A stretch of 64,000 nt of DNA from positions 85,742,295-85,806,294 of the forward strand of contig CM028378.1 of assembly GCA_013146195.2 (NCBI GenBank), written 5' to 3'. The position numbers were made by a program, and so were the translations under genes. Origin of the DNA: Codonopsis lanceolata. Lineage: Eukaryota > Streptophyta > Magnoliopsida > Asterales > Campanulaceae. The notes below the pieces were generated by a model, which searched no databases, had not been told where the DNA came from, and saw nothing but the letters and a program-made list of their open reading frames with translations. Of the stretch, positions 12,828-24,182 are shown in pieces. The stretch's first letter is position 1, and the number at the start of each line of letters is the position of its first letter.

Positions 12828-15239
12828 ATCAATGAGAAGCCGCATCCATAAATTTGCATGATCAAATTTGATGAAGAGATCAGACCACCGGACTGGTTTG
12901 AGAAAAATGATGCTCTTTTGCCCTATATGGTCATCCCTCCATCTTCAGAGAAGAAAGATTTTTACAAAGTAACATACTGAACAGTGGTCGAGCATCGCCT
13001 GAGAAAAAACTTGAATAGGGCAGAACGTCAGTATAGGATGTTATTGGTCACTCGGGGAAGGACAAGGGAAAGCCTTTGAGACTCATAGAACCCTGGAATA
13101 CCCTTTTGTATACACCTCCAAAAACCCTTTTTACTTTTGATAAAATCTTTAGGAAGCAACTCTTTTCAACTCAGCATCGGTTTTTGTTGATTTTCTTCAT
13201 ACATATCTTTTTCTTTAGAGATCACCTATTTCCAAGTATCCCTGAAGAGGTTTTCTTCTAAGGATGATAAATTGACTCATTTAAAAACACCTAAATCTAT
13301 ACGAGTTGATAATGAGAACACATGAAATCAATAGCAGACAAGTCGTCTTGATTGGAATCACCTTCGACCCATTGCGGCCGAGCTGTTAGTAGCGTTCTGG
13401 GGCTACCTACCATAATTACCAAAACCCCTCCAAAAACCTGGAACCCTTTTTAAGACCACCCTATACCAAAACCCTACCGAAACTAAGACCTTCAAATATC
13501 CTCAGCCAAACAACTATCCCCATGATCCAGCTTCCCAAAACAGGGGTTGTTTCGCTTTTTTATATCCACCAAAAAATGGTTATCCCTTTGTCCTAAAAGG
13601 AGAGATGACATTCCCCAACTGCTATGATGATGCTCTGAAAAACAAAGAAAAAAAAGAGAAGAAAAAAAATCTCTGGAACAAGTCCATCATTTGTCCATCT
13701 CTCCCTTACATAAACTAATTTAGGGCTTCTCGGGAAAAAACAACACATATATACTTCTTCAGGTGTGGATCAAAAACAAATAGTCATGCCTAAAGCCAAA
13801 GCCAAAAGGCCCACCATATTTACAAAACCGAAAACCAATTGTCCATCTAAAACCCACAACCTAAAAAGCCAATCAACGATCAATTATTGATTGCATTTTT
13901 TTACATAAACCAACTCTGTAAAAGACCTTCTAACCAGAGACCTCAAAATCAATCCATCCCCAAACATTTAAACAGTACACCCTGAACCAGTCGTGATCAA
14001 CAACTCTGCTTCAACATAACGTTATCTGAGTCAAAGATGAAACTCCTTGCTAAAACACATAAAAATATCAAAAGATAATTACCAAACAGGGTCCATAAAG
14101 CATCAACCTGGTGATACTCGGTAACAAGGTGAACTTAGAATTCTGGCTCTCTTTCTTGTTCTGTAGAGTCGTCCTCATATCACGTGCCTTTGATTTTCTC
14201 TTCAAAAAAAAAAAAAAAACAAAGAAAAACAAAGAAAGAGAAAAGTCCACCTAGGGGCTTTCCATCCATCCACTTATGAGATTATTCTTCATTCATATCC
14301 ATTAAAACGTATCAATTGAGTATGCTAGGGGCTTTCTATCCCATCTTGAAGAATTTGTTGATTGAGTCACCGTAAGGCTTTTCCCACCGAACTCATGAGT
14401 CTTGCCCATGCAGTCTCCTATCCCATGTTCCCTGAGCCATGAATTGTTGGTCATAACGGAAGATGCTCTGGTTAGGAAATCTTTGAAAAAGTTGAGTCTT
14501 ACTATAAACAAGATAAGAAAGTTATTCTTGGACTTAGTATAAAGAGAAGGCATTTTGGAAACACATATCAACCGATAAATTTATGCCTTGGCCTTACTGG
14601 GCAGGGACTTCTTAGGATTGGATGACTAGATCACTTATTATGCCTAAAATCTGAATCCAAGGTTATCGCACATAACATGTTGCAGAGTTGGTACACTACT
14701 AGAGGGTCCCTCATGATTTATGCGAGCGAGTGGATTTATTTCGGATACACTTTGCCCCTACCTTCCTGTTGATGCCAAACTAGTTGTCTATCGGTCTGTC
14801 CAGAATATCAAAGGTTTGAAACTCCACTTACAGGGTTGGACTTTTTGTTTCGCTTTGGCATCACGCCCGTTTCTCTAGGTTCTATCAGATCTTGCTGGTT
14901 GACCGCCATGTTATCCCTTCCTATGGGCGCGATTTTTGAAACCCTCCTTACTTGCTTTGCTGAAAACCATGATATTTTGTTACCAAGTCAAGAAAAATAA
15001 ACATGAGACCCCCATTAAGTTTCTCCACTGATAAAACCTCCACCGGATACCAGAAACCAAACAATATATACATCATACCTCCTATGTTTGTGGCCGAAGC
15101 TTCGAGTGAACCCTAATAAAGCGACAACCTCAGCCTTTTCACCTACCAGCCAAAATATACAGTGTGTTTATAAAATATAAATTAGTGTTCACTTAAATTG
15201 CAATGAATACTGCATTCTAAATTAATTAATGTTCTTTTC
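12828..15239 (+). other. Degenerate gypsy interior, no pol domain recognised
   Basis: Sequence right after gag reads INEKPHP-like, consistent with a continuing polyprotein. No protease, RT, RNase H or integrase motif could be found on either strand. Tat/Ogre interiors are normally far longer, so a large deletion is likely. The short minus-strand open frames at 14068-14571 have no support. Confidence 0.55.
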
Positions 15240-16515
15240 AAGATAATGAAATGTATATTGCATCTGGTGTTGTGGTAGTCTAAGAGTGATGCGATTAATA
15301 TTGCATCGGTTATTTGCATTTAAGTTTCTCTGTTAGAGATGCAATGTATATTGCATCAGATTTTGTGATAAGTTTTGTGATGATGCAATGGATATTGCAT
15401 CATATATTTACGTTAAGTGTTATGGAGATGCGATGGATATTGCATCAGATTTGGTAATAATTTTATGGTAATGCAATGGATATTGCATCAGCTTTGGTGA
15501 TAATCTTCTGGCGATGCAATGAATATTACAGCCAGTTTTGTTGTGATGCAATGGATATTGCATCCGATTTTTCATTAAGTGTTGTGGAGACGCATGGATA
15601 TTGCATTTGATTTTGTGGTAATGCAATGGATATTGCATCTGATTTTGTGATAGTCTCGTGGCAATGCAATGGATATTGCATCCGGCCTTGATGTAATGCA
15701 ATTGATATTGCATCTGATTTTGTGATAATGCAATGAATATTGCATCTATCATCTGTAAAGCAATGGATATTGTATCTGATTTTGTGATAATGCAATGAAT
15801 ATTGCATTAAATGATGCGATGGATATTGCATCTGATTTCGTGATAATGCAATGAATATTGCATCTTTAGTATTGCGGTGATGGAATGAATATTGCATCAG
15901 ATTTGGCCTTAGGTTCTTGTTGGATGTAATAGATATTACATCTGTTTCTGCATCTGGTTTCACTGTGGATGATGTAATGAATATTTGCTTTGGTATTGCT
16001 CGATAATGTAATGAATATTGCATCTGGGTTTGTGGTATTGTAATGAATATTGCATCCAGCCTCCGCGTTAGCTTCTTGGCCATGCAATGAATATTGCATA
16101 TGGGTTTGTGGTATTGTAATAAATATTGCATCCAGCCTCCGCGTTAGCTTCTTGGCCATGCAATGAATATTGCATCTGGGTTTGTGGTAATGCAATGAAT
16201 ATTGCATTTGGTGATGCAATGAATATTGCGTCTGCGTGTGGTGATGCAATGAATATTGCATCCAATCTTTGCGATGCAATAAATATTACATCTGGTGATG
16301 CATTGAATATTGTGTCTGCGTGTGGTGATGCAATGCATATTGCATCCAATCTTTGCGATGCAATGAATATTGCATCTGGGTTGTGGTGATGCAATGAATA
16401 TTACATCTAATCTTTGCGATGTAATGAATATTGCATCGGGGTTTGTTTGGGGATGCAATGAATATTACATCTTGATGTGTGTTATTTACACTAAGTTGTA
16501 GTGAATATTGCAACT
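15240..16515. repeat. Minisatellite of GATGCAATGAATATTGCATC units
   Basis: About 35 units spaced 25-45 bp apart. Each has the dyad GATGCAAT / ATTGCATC around GAAT or GGAT, separated by spacers such as TGGTTTTGTGATA. The array lies between the gypsy coding remnant and its 3' LTR. Because the units contain few stops, all three minus-strand frames are open and read as repeated CNIHCI / MQYSLHYH / DAIFIAS peptides. These are by-products of the repeat, not genes. Confidence 0.97.
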
Positions 16516-16813
16516 ATCTTTTTGCATCGCAGCTTGCTGGTTTGCTGAGGCCGAACTACGTTTGGTATGATTCCTGAAAGGGATACGTAGGCAGCCTACT
16601 TAGTAGGCACGACCATCAGAGCACTTCATTTGCATATCTGCTCTAAAAACCACGATAACCAACTATAACCAACTAAAATTGTTTAGGGTATGTGAGATTT
16701 AAGCTACTGCATCCTAAACTGTTCCACGAAATTTGAGAGTCTATTTCTTATCAACGATGTTCGTTTACTTGGTAAGTTTCAGTTTACCCGTAAACTCCAT
16801 CGTTGAGAGGCTC
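16516..16813 (+). other. Gypsy 3' untranslated tail before the LTR
   Basis: Non-repetitive link between minisatellite and 3' LTR. A purine-rich stretch (GTTGAGAGG) just before the LTR may be a weak polypurine tract. Confidence 0.5.
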
Positions 16814-18161
16814 TGTAGACACCCCAATTTCGTACCCCTGGTATGTAACATGGCATAAAATATCAAGACATGTTAAAGGACTAACGAATGTCAGGTTACA
16901 AGGTTGAAAATGTAAAAGAAAAAGTAGGATGCATGAACAGTGAATTGCATGGGGCCAAAGTGCCAAGAATTGAAAAAAAAGAAAGCAATGGGTGCTGCCC
17001 ACAGCCCCCTATGGCGCCGCTCCCAAGGCCTTTGTGGGCTGCGCCCACATAAGTCCCCTGCACTGTAGCCCTTTGTCTTCAGTACAACTCTCCCAGCGCA
17101 CGGTACAAGCCAATGAAGCTCAGTGGATGATATTTAATCACGAAGAAAGCCAGGATTTTTGACTATAAATAAAGGCATCCGACACTCATAATTCACACAA
17201 TTACACCGCATAATTTGTGAAAACTCTCCCGAGAGAACACTGAGGAATTTTTCCCTCTAGCCCCGAAGCTCTGCCAAATCTCCCCCAAACACTAAAACTC
17301 TCCGCCCAAAGTGAAACCTAGTTGCCCTACTAGGATTCCGCCCTATTTCACCGATCCAAAAATCCCCAAAAGAACAGTTGCCCTGCCCGAATCCACACAT
17401 CAAATCAGCAAAAAAAAAACAAGCAGTTGCTCTGCCTCGATTTCCGACGCCAGCAAGCAAACAACACGCGTAAAGCAAGTAGTTGTACCGCCCGGATCCC
17501 GAGGCGAAAAGCAACCAAAAGGAGAAGTCATTCTGCCCGAATCCTCGCAACAACAAAAATACTCCTCTCCCTGAAGAACAAAGCGAGCGCACCCTAGGGC
17601 CTACCAGAAGGTAATTTGGTACGGGATAAAACCCCACGCTTCAAGAGGTATGCTTATTAAAGTTTTTATTTATAAAAAGTGCTATTTAGACTAGTCAAAT
17701 GTAAGAAAAATAAGCAGTTATGTTGCCCGAAATTCTATAGAAAATAGCACTAAAAAGAGTCATTATTATGGCCAAAATTTTATAAATGTATTTGTAACTC
17801 CAGGATGGAGGCAATTGTAAGTTTATAATAATTTCCTTATATGCAAATATATATTTAATGCTTTATTTCAATTGTTTAAATAAATATAAAAAAACATATT
17901 TAGCCAAAAAACTATTTTGAGATCGAAAGGGCAAGTTGGGTGCCTAACCCCTTTCCACCTCGTAACTTAGCCTCCGAACCCTTTTATAAATCTGGTTATT
18001 TTTTGTTTTTCTTTGTTTTCCTTAAAATAAAGATGGCGACTCTATTGATCACATTGTTGAGTCCACGATTAAGGCCAAACGTATTCCACGCGCTTTAAAA
18101 GGTTTTAAAAGCATCCACTTTTCACGTACCGGGTGATCGGTCGAAAATCGGGGCACTCACA
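16814..18161 (+). repeat. Gypsy 3' LTR, full length
   Basis: 1,348 bp beginning TGTAGACACCCCAATTT, a common gypsy LTR start, and ending CACTCACA. A TATA box (TATAAATA, about 17164-17171) lies about 350 bp in. The terminal ~465 bp match the 5' LTR remnant. No host coding similarity was found for the open frames at 17257-17637. Confidence 0.9.
17163..17172 (+). promoter_or_regulatory. LTR TATA box
   Basis: CTATAAATAA in the U3/R part of the 3' LTR, roughly where an LTR promoter would sit. Confidence 0.55.
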
Positions 18162-18304
18162 CAATCAAAACTGGACCGGACCAATACTTTGGTTTAGTCA
18201 TGGATCTGAATTTTCACAAAATTGGACATTTGGGTTGGTCCCGGTTCTCGAACTAAAAAAACACGGAACCGGACCGAACCGACCCAATATGTTGTTTATT
18301 TATT

Positions 18305-18373
<69 letters not shown>

Positions 18374-18793
18374 CTATATAAGTATATACATCATATATAT
18401 TAATTGCTAATACTTTCTTTATTCTATTTTTTAGTTGGTACTCTTTTATTATTATTTTTCAACCGGTTTGTTATGTTATGAGTTTATGAGTTCGACATTT
18501 TTAATTGTTGAATGTACTTTTAGCGAAGGTTTTTTAATTTTTTATGAAGTTTCGGTCTTAAAATTTTTATTATGTATTTATATTAAACAGTTAAAAAGTA
18601 AAAAAAATCATAGTATTGGTCCGATCCTGGTTCTCATACATATTTGATTGGTTCTGGACCGGAAAAATGTTTGATTCTCATACATATTAGATTGGTTGTG
18701 GTTCTAAATTTTTTGAGAACCAGACTATTGGTCTGATTCCGATTTTCTCTTTTTATTAAAAAACTGGACCGAACCGGACCAAGTTCACCCCTA
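18162..18793. mobile_element. hAT-like non-autonomous element, copy 1 (left end truncated)
   Basis: The body consists of GGTCCGGTTCGG-type motifs on both strands and ends AAGTTCACCCCTA. Copies lie at 29640-30866 and 56705-57433. The CACCCCTA end (TAGGGGTG inverted) is common in plant hAT MITEs. The left side stops at the gypsy LTR end. An (AT)n tract is internal. Confidence 0.7.
18318..18372. repeat. (AT)n microsatellite inside hAT-like copy 1
   Basis: About 55 bp of AT repeat preceded by a TTA/ATT trinucleotide run. Confidence 0.95.
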
Positions 18794-19190
18794 GGTAATA
18801 ACCTAGTATATACATATATATAGTTGTATTATAAATTTGGGTCTCTCAAAATTGGGGACACATAGCAGTCGACCTGATATAAAACTTGAAATCGTCTATT
18901 CAACCTATGTCACATTAAATCTCAGTCTTATACGTGTCTTCTTTGTACAAGGATGCGTTTAACATAAGAAATATATTATTCAACTATCTCCTTTGTTGAT
19001 TTGTAACATAAGCATCATCAACAACATAAATTTATCAATAATAAATAAAAATAGAAAAAAACTATCTCCTTTGTTTGTTAAGCATTAAAAGGTAACTTGA
19101 GAATAAGAAATATATTATTCAACTTCAAATGACAAGTAATCAATTAATGGGTAATTTTATCCAATTAAGGATAGACTATTTTCATATATA

Positions 19191-19226
<36 letters not shown>

Positions 19227-19283
19227 TATATGATTAACATGTGTTCTAAAGACATATTAAATACTTATAGTTATAATAAGTTT
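18794..19283. other. AT-rich intergenic, GTAT microsatellite
   Basis: No gene. A (GTAT)n tract lies at about 19198-19228. Confidence 0.6.
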
Positions 19284-19302
19284 TGCATAATTAGGGGTGA
19301 CA

Positions 19303-19311
19303 AAATTTTAT
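19303..19311. repeat. 9-bp target-site duplication, left
   Basis: AAATTTTAT, identical to 21280-21288 on the other side of the Mutator-like element. Confidence 0.88.
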
Positions 19312-19546
19312 GAAATAATTACAAGCCGGTACATCTTTTAAAACATGTTTTCAAATAAATCCAGCTATTTTTTGAACATATTTTTTAGGTACAATTATGG
19401 GGTGAAAGTACATCACTGCCCCTTTATGTGGAGTGAAAGAAGGTCGTCATTTTACATGGAGCCTTCACTCTCCAAGAAAAGTTACTGAGCCGTCATATCT
19501 TAAATTTTCCCTTTAATTGTTGGTTTTTGGGTGTTTTTCTCTTCGT

Positions 19547-20182
19547 ATGGAAGAAGATCGTCCCCCTCTTGATTGGAGTATAAGTAAGGTGGAGTTTGAC
19601 CAAAGCATGCTCATCTGACATATTGCCACAGACCTTTGCTACTATATGGAGGTGGGCGATAAAGATCGAGATCCAGCTGATATCAGTTCCAGCTGCAGAG
19701 AAAGCAAAAACATGTCGGATTATATGTTGTATCTTCTCGTCATGTGTCCTTTTATGTTGCCGATGGGAATTGGGTTGATCAGATTTCGTGACACTTGTGC
19801 TGAAGCCATGGAATTCTTCAAAGACAAAGATGACATAAATGGGAAAGGCAGAGCCTGCAAGAAGTTGCTTGATGTGAACACCGAAATACCACCGGCTATA
19901 GTGAAGGGAGATAGAAGCAAATCTATGTTGTTTGATGCTTGCATACTGGAAAGATCATTGCAAACCATGTAAAAGGAACGAAAATGGGTGGTGATTAGTC
20001 ATGTGTGGGTGGAGATGCTGGCGTACGTGGCTACTCATTGTCGAGGGAACCACCACGCGTATCAGCTTTGGAAAGGAGGTGGGCTCATCACTCATGTATG
20101 GCTTATGATGGTACATCTAGGTATAACAAAACAATTTCAGATATCTCAAGGTCATGCTAGAGCCAAGTTAATAGTGACGTAG
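19547..20182 (+). pseudogene. DUF594 C-terminal gene fragment captured by Pack-MULE A
   Basis: One frame runs from an ATG at 19547 to a stop at 20180-20182, interrupted by only two in-frame stops: a TGA at about 19616, where Trp is expected, and a TAA at 19970-19972. Conserved pieces are MSDYMLYLLVMCPFMLP, RFRDTCAEAMEFF, ACKKLLDVNTEIPPA, VKGDRSKSMLFDAC, VISHVWVEMLAYVATHCRGN and ISQGHARAKLIV. These match the C-terminal DUF594 domain of plant DUF4220/DUF594 membrane proteins, whose function is unknown. The membrane part is missing. It sits inside the Mutator-like element, so it is best read as a captured fragment. Transcription is possible but unproven. Confidence 0.87.
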
Positions 20183-20339
20183 CAGTATGCTAAGAATAGG
20201 ATGTTGCTTTTCCTTCTCATTCAACTTGATTCATCTATTGTATATACATATATTGTAGCTAATAAATATAATTATTCCTTTTAGTGAATGAAATAATAGT
20301 TTCTGGCAAACCATTTTTTCCAATTTAAGATTTCATTTA

Positions 20340-21140
20340 AGATTGTTCTTTTAGCTTGAATAAACTCTCAAAGTAGCCCTGATGCCAAACCTTGGCATCA
20401 ACATTTTTTGATTTTTTTTGCTTGAATAAATTGTCAAAACAGCCCTGATGCCAAGCCTCGACATCAGCATTTTTTGATTTTTTTTGCTTGAATAATTTGT
20501 CAAAACAGTCCTGATGCCAAGCCTTGGCATTAGCTTTTTTTTTCCTTGAATAAATTCTCAAAACAACTCTGATGCCAAGCATTGACATCAGAATTTTTTG
20601 ATTTTTTTTTGCTTGAATAAATTGTCAAAACAGCCATGATGTCAAGCCTTGGCATTAACATTTTTTGAATTTTTTTGGCTTGAATAAACTTTCAAAACAG
20701 CCCTGATGCCAAGCCTTGACATTAGAATTTTTTGATTTTTTTTACTTCAATAAATTGTCAAAACAGCCCTGATGCCAAGCCCTGACATCAGCATTTTTTG
20801 AATTTTTTTGACTTGAATAAAGTGTCAAAACAGCCCTGATGCCAAAGCTTTGGCATCAGCATTTTTTGAATTTTTTTTGCTTGAATAAACTGTCAAAACA
20901 ACCTTGATGTCAAGCATTGACATCAGTTTTTTTGAATTTTTTTGGCTTGAATAAATTGTCAAAACAGCCCTGATGCCAAGCTTTGACATCAACTGTTTTT
21001 GAATTTTTTTGTCTTGAATAAATTGTCAAAACAGCCCTGATGTCAAGCCTTGACATCATAATTTTTTAAATTTTTTTGGTTATGAAAATCTGTAAAAACA
21101 ATACTGATGCCAAGACTTTGCATCAGCATTTTTGGTTTTT
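20340..21140. repeat. Minisatellite with a 19-bp palindrome in each unit
   Basis: About 12 units of 60-66 bp. Each has TTGAATAAATTGTCAAAAC, then a palindrome GATGCCAAGCCTTGGCATC (9-bp arms around one base), then a T-rich spacer. The palindrome also occurs once at the matching TIR-proximal position of element B (about 55485-55503). The minus-strand open frame at 20337-20588 is a by-product. Confidence 0.95.
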
Positions 21141-21279
21141 TTTAGGCCGGATGACTTTTGTCTTCATTAATGACATTTTTGTCATTTGACAACCAATTTG
21201 TAGTTATATGAAATATCCAAAAAATGATGATCCTAGATGAAAACATGTTTCTAAAATTGTACCCACTTGAAATTTGCCC

Positions 21280-21288
21280 AAATTTTAT
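21280..21288. repeat. 9-bp target-site duplication, right
   Basis: AAATTTTAT, the partner of 19303-19311. Confidence 0.88.
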
Positions 21289-21684
21289 CCAGTTTATTGG
21301 GTTATCCAATATAACCATTATAAAAGACTTATTGGTGTTATCCATTAACACTCAATTAAGTTAATGAGTGTTAATGGATAACACACATTAGAGACCAATA
21401 ACAAAATGAATAATTATAGATATTAACTAGTTATTCATTGGGTTTATCCATTAATGTCACCACAACCATTTATTTTATCAACTAATGCCACCACCACCAC
21501 CCGCCTCCGCCAATTCCCAACTCCGGCAACCGCCACCAACCTCCGGCCACCACCTGTCGACGCCGTCCACTGCCGCCAACCTCAGCTTCCGGCCACCACC
21601 TACCGCCATCGCCCACTACCTGTTGCCCATCGCCGCCACCACCACCACTATATATTATTTACTTAAAAATGATAATGAATGAAA

Positions 21685-21765
21685 ATAGAACTTGTTCTTA
21701 ACAAGATTCAAACTTTGAGCAAATTACGTTATACAAAAGCTTGTTACCACTAAGCTAGACCTCTT
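21685..21765 (-). other. tRNA-like segment (SINE-type promoter boxes)
   Basis: On the minus strand the sequence has TAGCTTAGTGGTAACAAGC (A-box-like) and AAGTTTGAATCTTG (B-box-like) about 40 bp apart. There is no complete cloverleaf. Similar segments lie at 37500-37566 and inside the MITE at 50562-50989. Confidence 0.4.
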
Positions 21766-22031
21766 TTTGAAATTTATTTTTGGAAAGTTTAATATAAATA
21801 TAAATAAGTAATCATAAAAGTTGTTGATTATTATGAACTTATTTATTATTTTGTTTTGGATTATTTATAATTATAATGAATTTATTTTAATTTTAATTTT
21901 TTTGTATTTTGTAAAAATTGCACCTAAATTGCATAAACTTATTGTACCACACATTCTTCATTTACTTATCAATTTCATTTTGTTAAATTAGCAGTTGGCT
22001 TCATTTCATTTATTTAGTTTAATATTTGTTA

Positions 22032-22293
22032 CTCCATTTCATTTGGTTTTAAAAATATTTAGCTAGAAATTAAAAGTTGGCAAAACAAAAAAGAAAACAA
22101 CGTCTATACAAGTTTAATATGCATATTTTTATAATAAAAATTCATGACCACAAATTATGACATTTTTTAAACAAAAAATATGCATTTTTTTAGTAATAAA
22201 ATGACACTTTTATGCCTCAATTTTTGAAAGTAGACTATTTAAGTGAAATATCCCAAAATAAAATAGTTGACTTTTTGCCCAGAATGGAGGGAG
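22032..22293. mobile_element. Stowaway-like MITE
   Basis: 262 bp with ends CTCCATTTCATTTGG and CCCAGAATGGAGGGAG, flanked by TA. Confidence 0.7.
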
Positions 22294-22539
22294 TATATTG
22301 GTCTGATAGTCGTGGGTGTTTGTTAGTATAGTCGAAATGATTGGCTATAATTTCTATAGTTTATTTGTAAGAACAAAAATATTTTATAACCAACATGTGC
22401 CGAGACAACTGAAGCATGAGACAACCGAAGCATTTTGTGATATAGAATTTTCTAGAAAGGTCCCAAAACTATGGTTGTTTTGCTTGCCTATTGCAATTAA
22501 CACAAGCTGTGGTTGTATTATTCTTTGAGCATGTGAGCA

Positions 22540-22563
22540 TATATATATATATATATATATATA
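22540..22563. repeat. (AT)n microsatellite
   Basis: About 24 bp of AT dinucleotides. Confidence 0.9.
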
Positions 22564-22963
22564 GTAGTCATACAGTTAGTGTGTGCGTCTTTGTTTAGTT
22601 TTGTGCATGATTTTTTATGTGCTGTGATTAGTGAATAATAATATATGTAGGAAAGTAATACTCAAAAACAAATTAAATATGATGTTACTTATTGGACATT
22701 ATCCGGATAATATCCATTTATTAATGGATAAAATTGGATATTATCCAATAACACCGATTGAACTTAGTGGGTGCTATTCGATAATATCCAATAACACCCA
22801 TTAACTATATTGGGTAGATAATGGTTTTATCCAAATTATCCGGTAACACTTGCCACCCCTAGTCATAATGATCTACTTCTACAACTCTTGTTACAATTAA
22901 GCTTTGATGAGTAGCAAATCATTCTATCTCTAAAACAATGTGGTTTTTTTTAATTAAGACTTA

Positions 22964-23211
22964 GACCTCATTTGATGCAGTGTTTTGAAAATACATCTTT
23001 TTCAAAACGTAGCGTTTTTAAAATGTATTTTTTTTCTTGTAAATACATTTGAAACACCATTTTAAAACGTTGTTTTCATAAATATAGTAGTTGTAAACAC
23101 ATCATATTTTTAAAACGTTGCGTTTTAAAACGATATATTGAAACACTTTTAAAGAGAAAACGCTGCATTTTTTACCAACGTTTTGGTCAAAACACTCCAC
23201 CAAACAAGCAT
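22964..23211. mobile_element. Tourist-type MITE, copy 2, with TTA duplication
   Basis: 248 bp. Left end GACCTCATTTGATGCAGTG; inverted right end ATGCTTGTTTGGTGGAGTG. TTA is present on both sides (22961-22963 and 23212-23214), the PIF/Harbinger target. Internal AAAACG motifs match the copies at 5638 and 28945. Confidence 0.82.
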
Positions 23212-23360
23212 TTAGTTGTAGCAAAACGTTGTAGAAGAAGTTTTAAACCTGATAATTTCTAAAAAGAAAAGTAGGATAGTAATTTAGGGACGGAGAGAAT
23301 ATGAAATAGGTGTTTGTGGTACTAGTGATGCAAGTATAGTTATTTTTTTTTATTTTAATA

Positions 23361-23605
23361 CTCTCTTAGTTCCAGGCAAATAGTCAACAATTCTATTTGA
23401 GATGCTTTACTTAAATTTAAGTAGTACACTTTCAAAAATTATGCTTAAAGTTTCCATAACATTTCATCATTGCCCTCCACTTGTATAGTAAACATATTGT
23501 TTGAGCTTAAGTATTTTTGTAAGTATGATCAACTCGAATAACATTAATATATCTCTTAATTATTGATGTTTTCAAATATAAACTTTTTGGGTGGAACGAA
23601 TGAAG
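23361..23605. mobile_element. Stowaway-like MITE, diverged
   Basis: Ends CTCTCTTAGTTCC and GGAACGAATGAAG with TA on both sides; about 245 bp. Confidence 0.68.
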
Positions 23606-24182
23606 TACTAATTTAGCTTTAATTCTTTTTTTTTTAGTTTTGTCTTTGTTATATATACATATTCTTTTTCTTAAAAAAATATCGTTATCACCATTTTTCT
23701 ATCTATCACGTCCCTACCCATTTTTTCTTTCCCATCCCTCATTTCCCCGAGTTGAGATCTCTTTTATTACATATCGTACCTTTCAGTGTGCCACTAAGCA
23801 ATATAACCCATAGATGGCTTATGACCCATATTTAAATTTGTTTTGTGACACAAGAAATGGTTCAATATGTGATACATGAGATCTCAACACCATTTTTTTG
23901 GCATATCCTTACAACTCTGTCTACATATCAGCCTTGATCAAGGGCAAAAAGTATTTTTAAAAAAGACAGCTTTACCCTTTAACAAGATTTAGTTGTAGGA
24001 AGAGTTGTAAAACGAGTTATAAACCTACTATTGTTGTTGTTTTTTCGTCCGTCCCTAAAAATTGTCTTATTTGTAAACGTTTCTTTAAAAAAACAAATTT
24101 ACCATTTTATCGTTACTTTTTCTTACTACTTTAACAATTGTCCCACATGTATATAAGCTTTAAAAGAAACTACATATTATAC
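23606..24182. other. Intergenic, one orphan MITE end
   Basis: A Stowaway-like end (CGTCCGTCCCTAAAAATTG) is seen near 24047 without a clear partner. No gene. Confidence 0.5.

Larger units (their letters stand above)
9668..18161 (+). mobile_element. Ty3/gypsy (Tat/Ogre-type) LTR retrotransposon, internally deleted
   Basis: The last ~480 bp of the LTR occur twice in direct orientation (9668-10153 and 17698-18161). The complete 3' LTR spans 16814-18161. A primer-binding site follows the 5' LTR, then a gag with a CX2HX4HX4C knuckle. A large tandem-repeat block precedes the 3' LTR. This architecture fits the Tat/Ogre lineage, which is known to carry tandem repeats in its 3' untranslated region. 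The 5' LTR lacks its first ~0.87 kb, and the palindrome at 9222-9670 ends exactly where it is cut. No RT, RNase H or integrase was recognised, so the copy is non-autonomous. Confidence 0.88.
19312..21279 (-). mobile_element. Pack-MULE A: Mutator-like element carrying a DUF594 fragment
   Basis: 1,968 bp with long degenerate terminal inverted repeats (about 65-70 bp; landmarks ATTACAAGCCGGTACA and, inverted, ATTTCAAGTGGGTACA). A perfect 9-bp duplication (AAATTTTAT) flanks it, the Mutator signature. Both ends also match element B at 55361-56689: about 125 bp at one end and about 110 bp at the other. Orientation is called minus relative to B. No transposase is present; the interior holds a host-derived coding fragment and a minisatellite. 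Confidence 0.87.
19292..22861. mobile_element. hAT-like element hosting a nested Mutator-like element
   Basis: Left end TAGGGGTGACAAAATTTTAT and right end (inverted) TAGGGGTGGCAAGTGTTAC. The 8-bp flanks are TGCATAAT and GTCATAAT, 6 of 8 identical, the hAT duplication size. If 19312-21288 is removed, the left part runs directly into CCAGTTTATTGGGTTATCC, which resembles the inverted right part (GGATAATATCC, ATAACACC). No transposase was seen. It also contains a Stowaway-like MITE and a tRNA-like segment. Confidence 0.68.

Noticed and set aside
15420..16513. Overlapping minus-strand open frames with CNIHC/DAIFIA repeats as a repetitive protein gene
   Set aside because: All three frames are open only because the repeat lacks stops; no start context, domain or codon bias supports coding.
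15240..16515. CRISPR-like array of regularly spaced palindromic repeats
   Set aside because: The spacers are themselves repeats, unit spacing is irregular, no cas genes exist and the setting is plant nuclear DNA inside a retrotransposon. It is a minisatellite.
18133..18410. Open frames across the AT microsatellite near 18300
   Set aside because: Low-complexity Tyr/Ile runs caused by the dinucleotide repeat.
20337..20588. Minus-strand open frame in the second minisatellite
   Set aside because: By-product of the tandem repeat.
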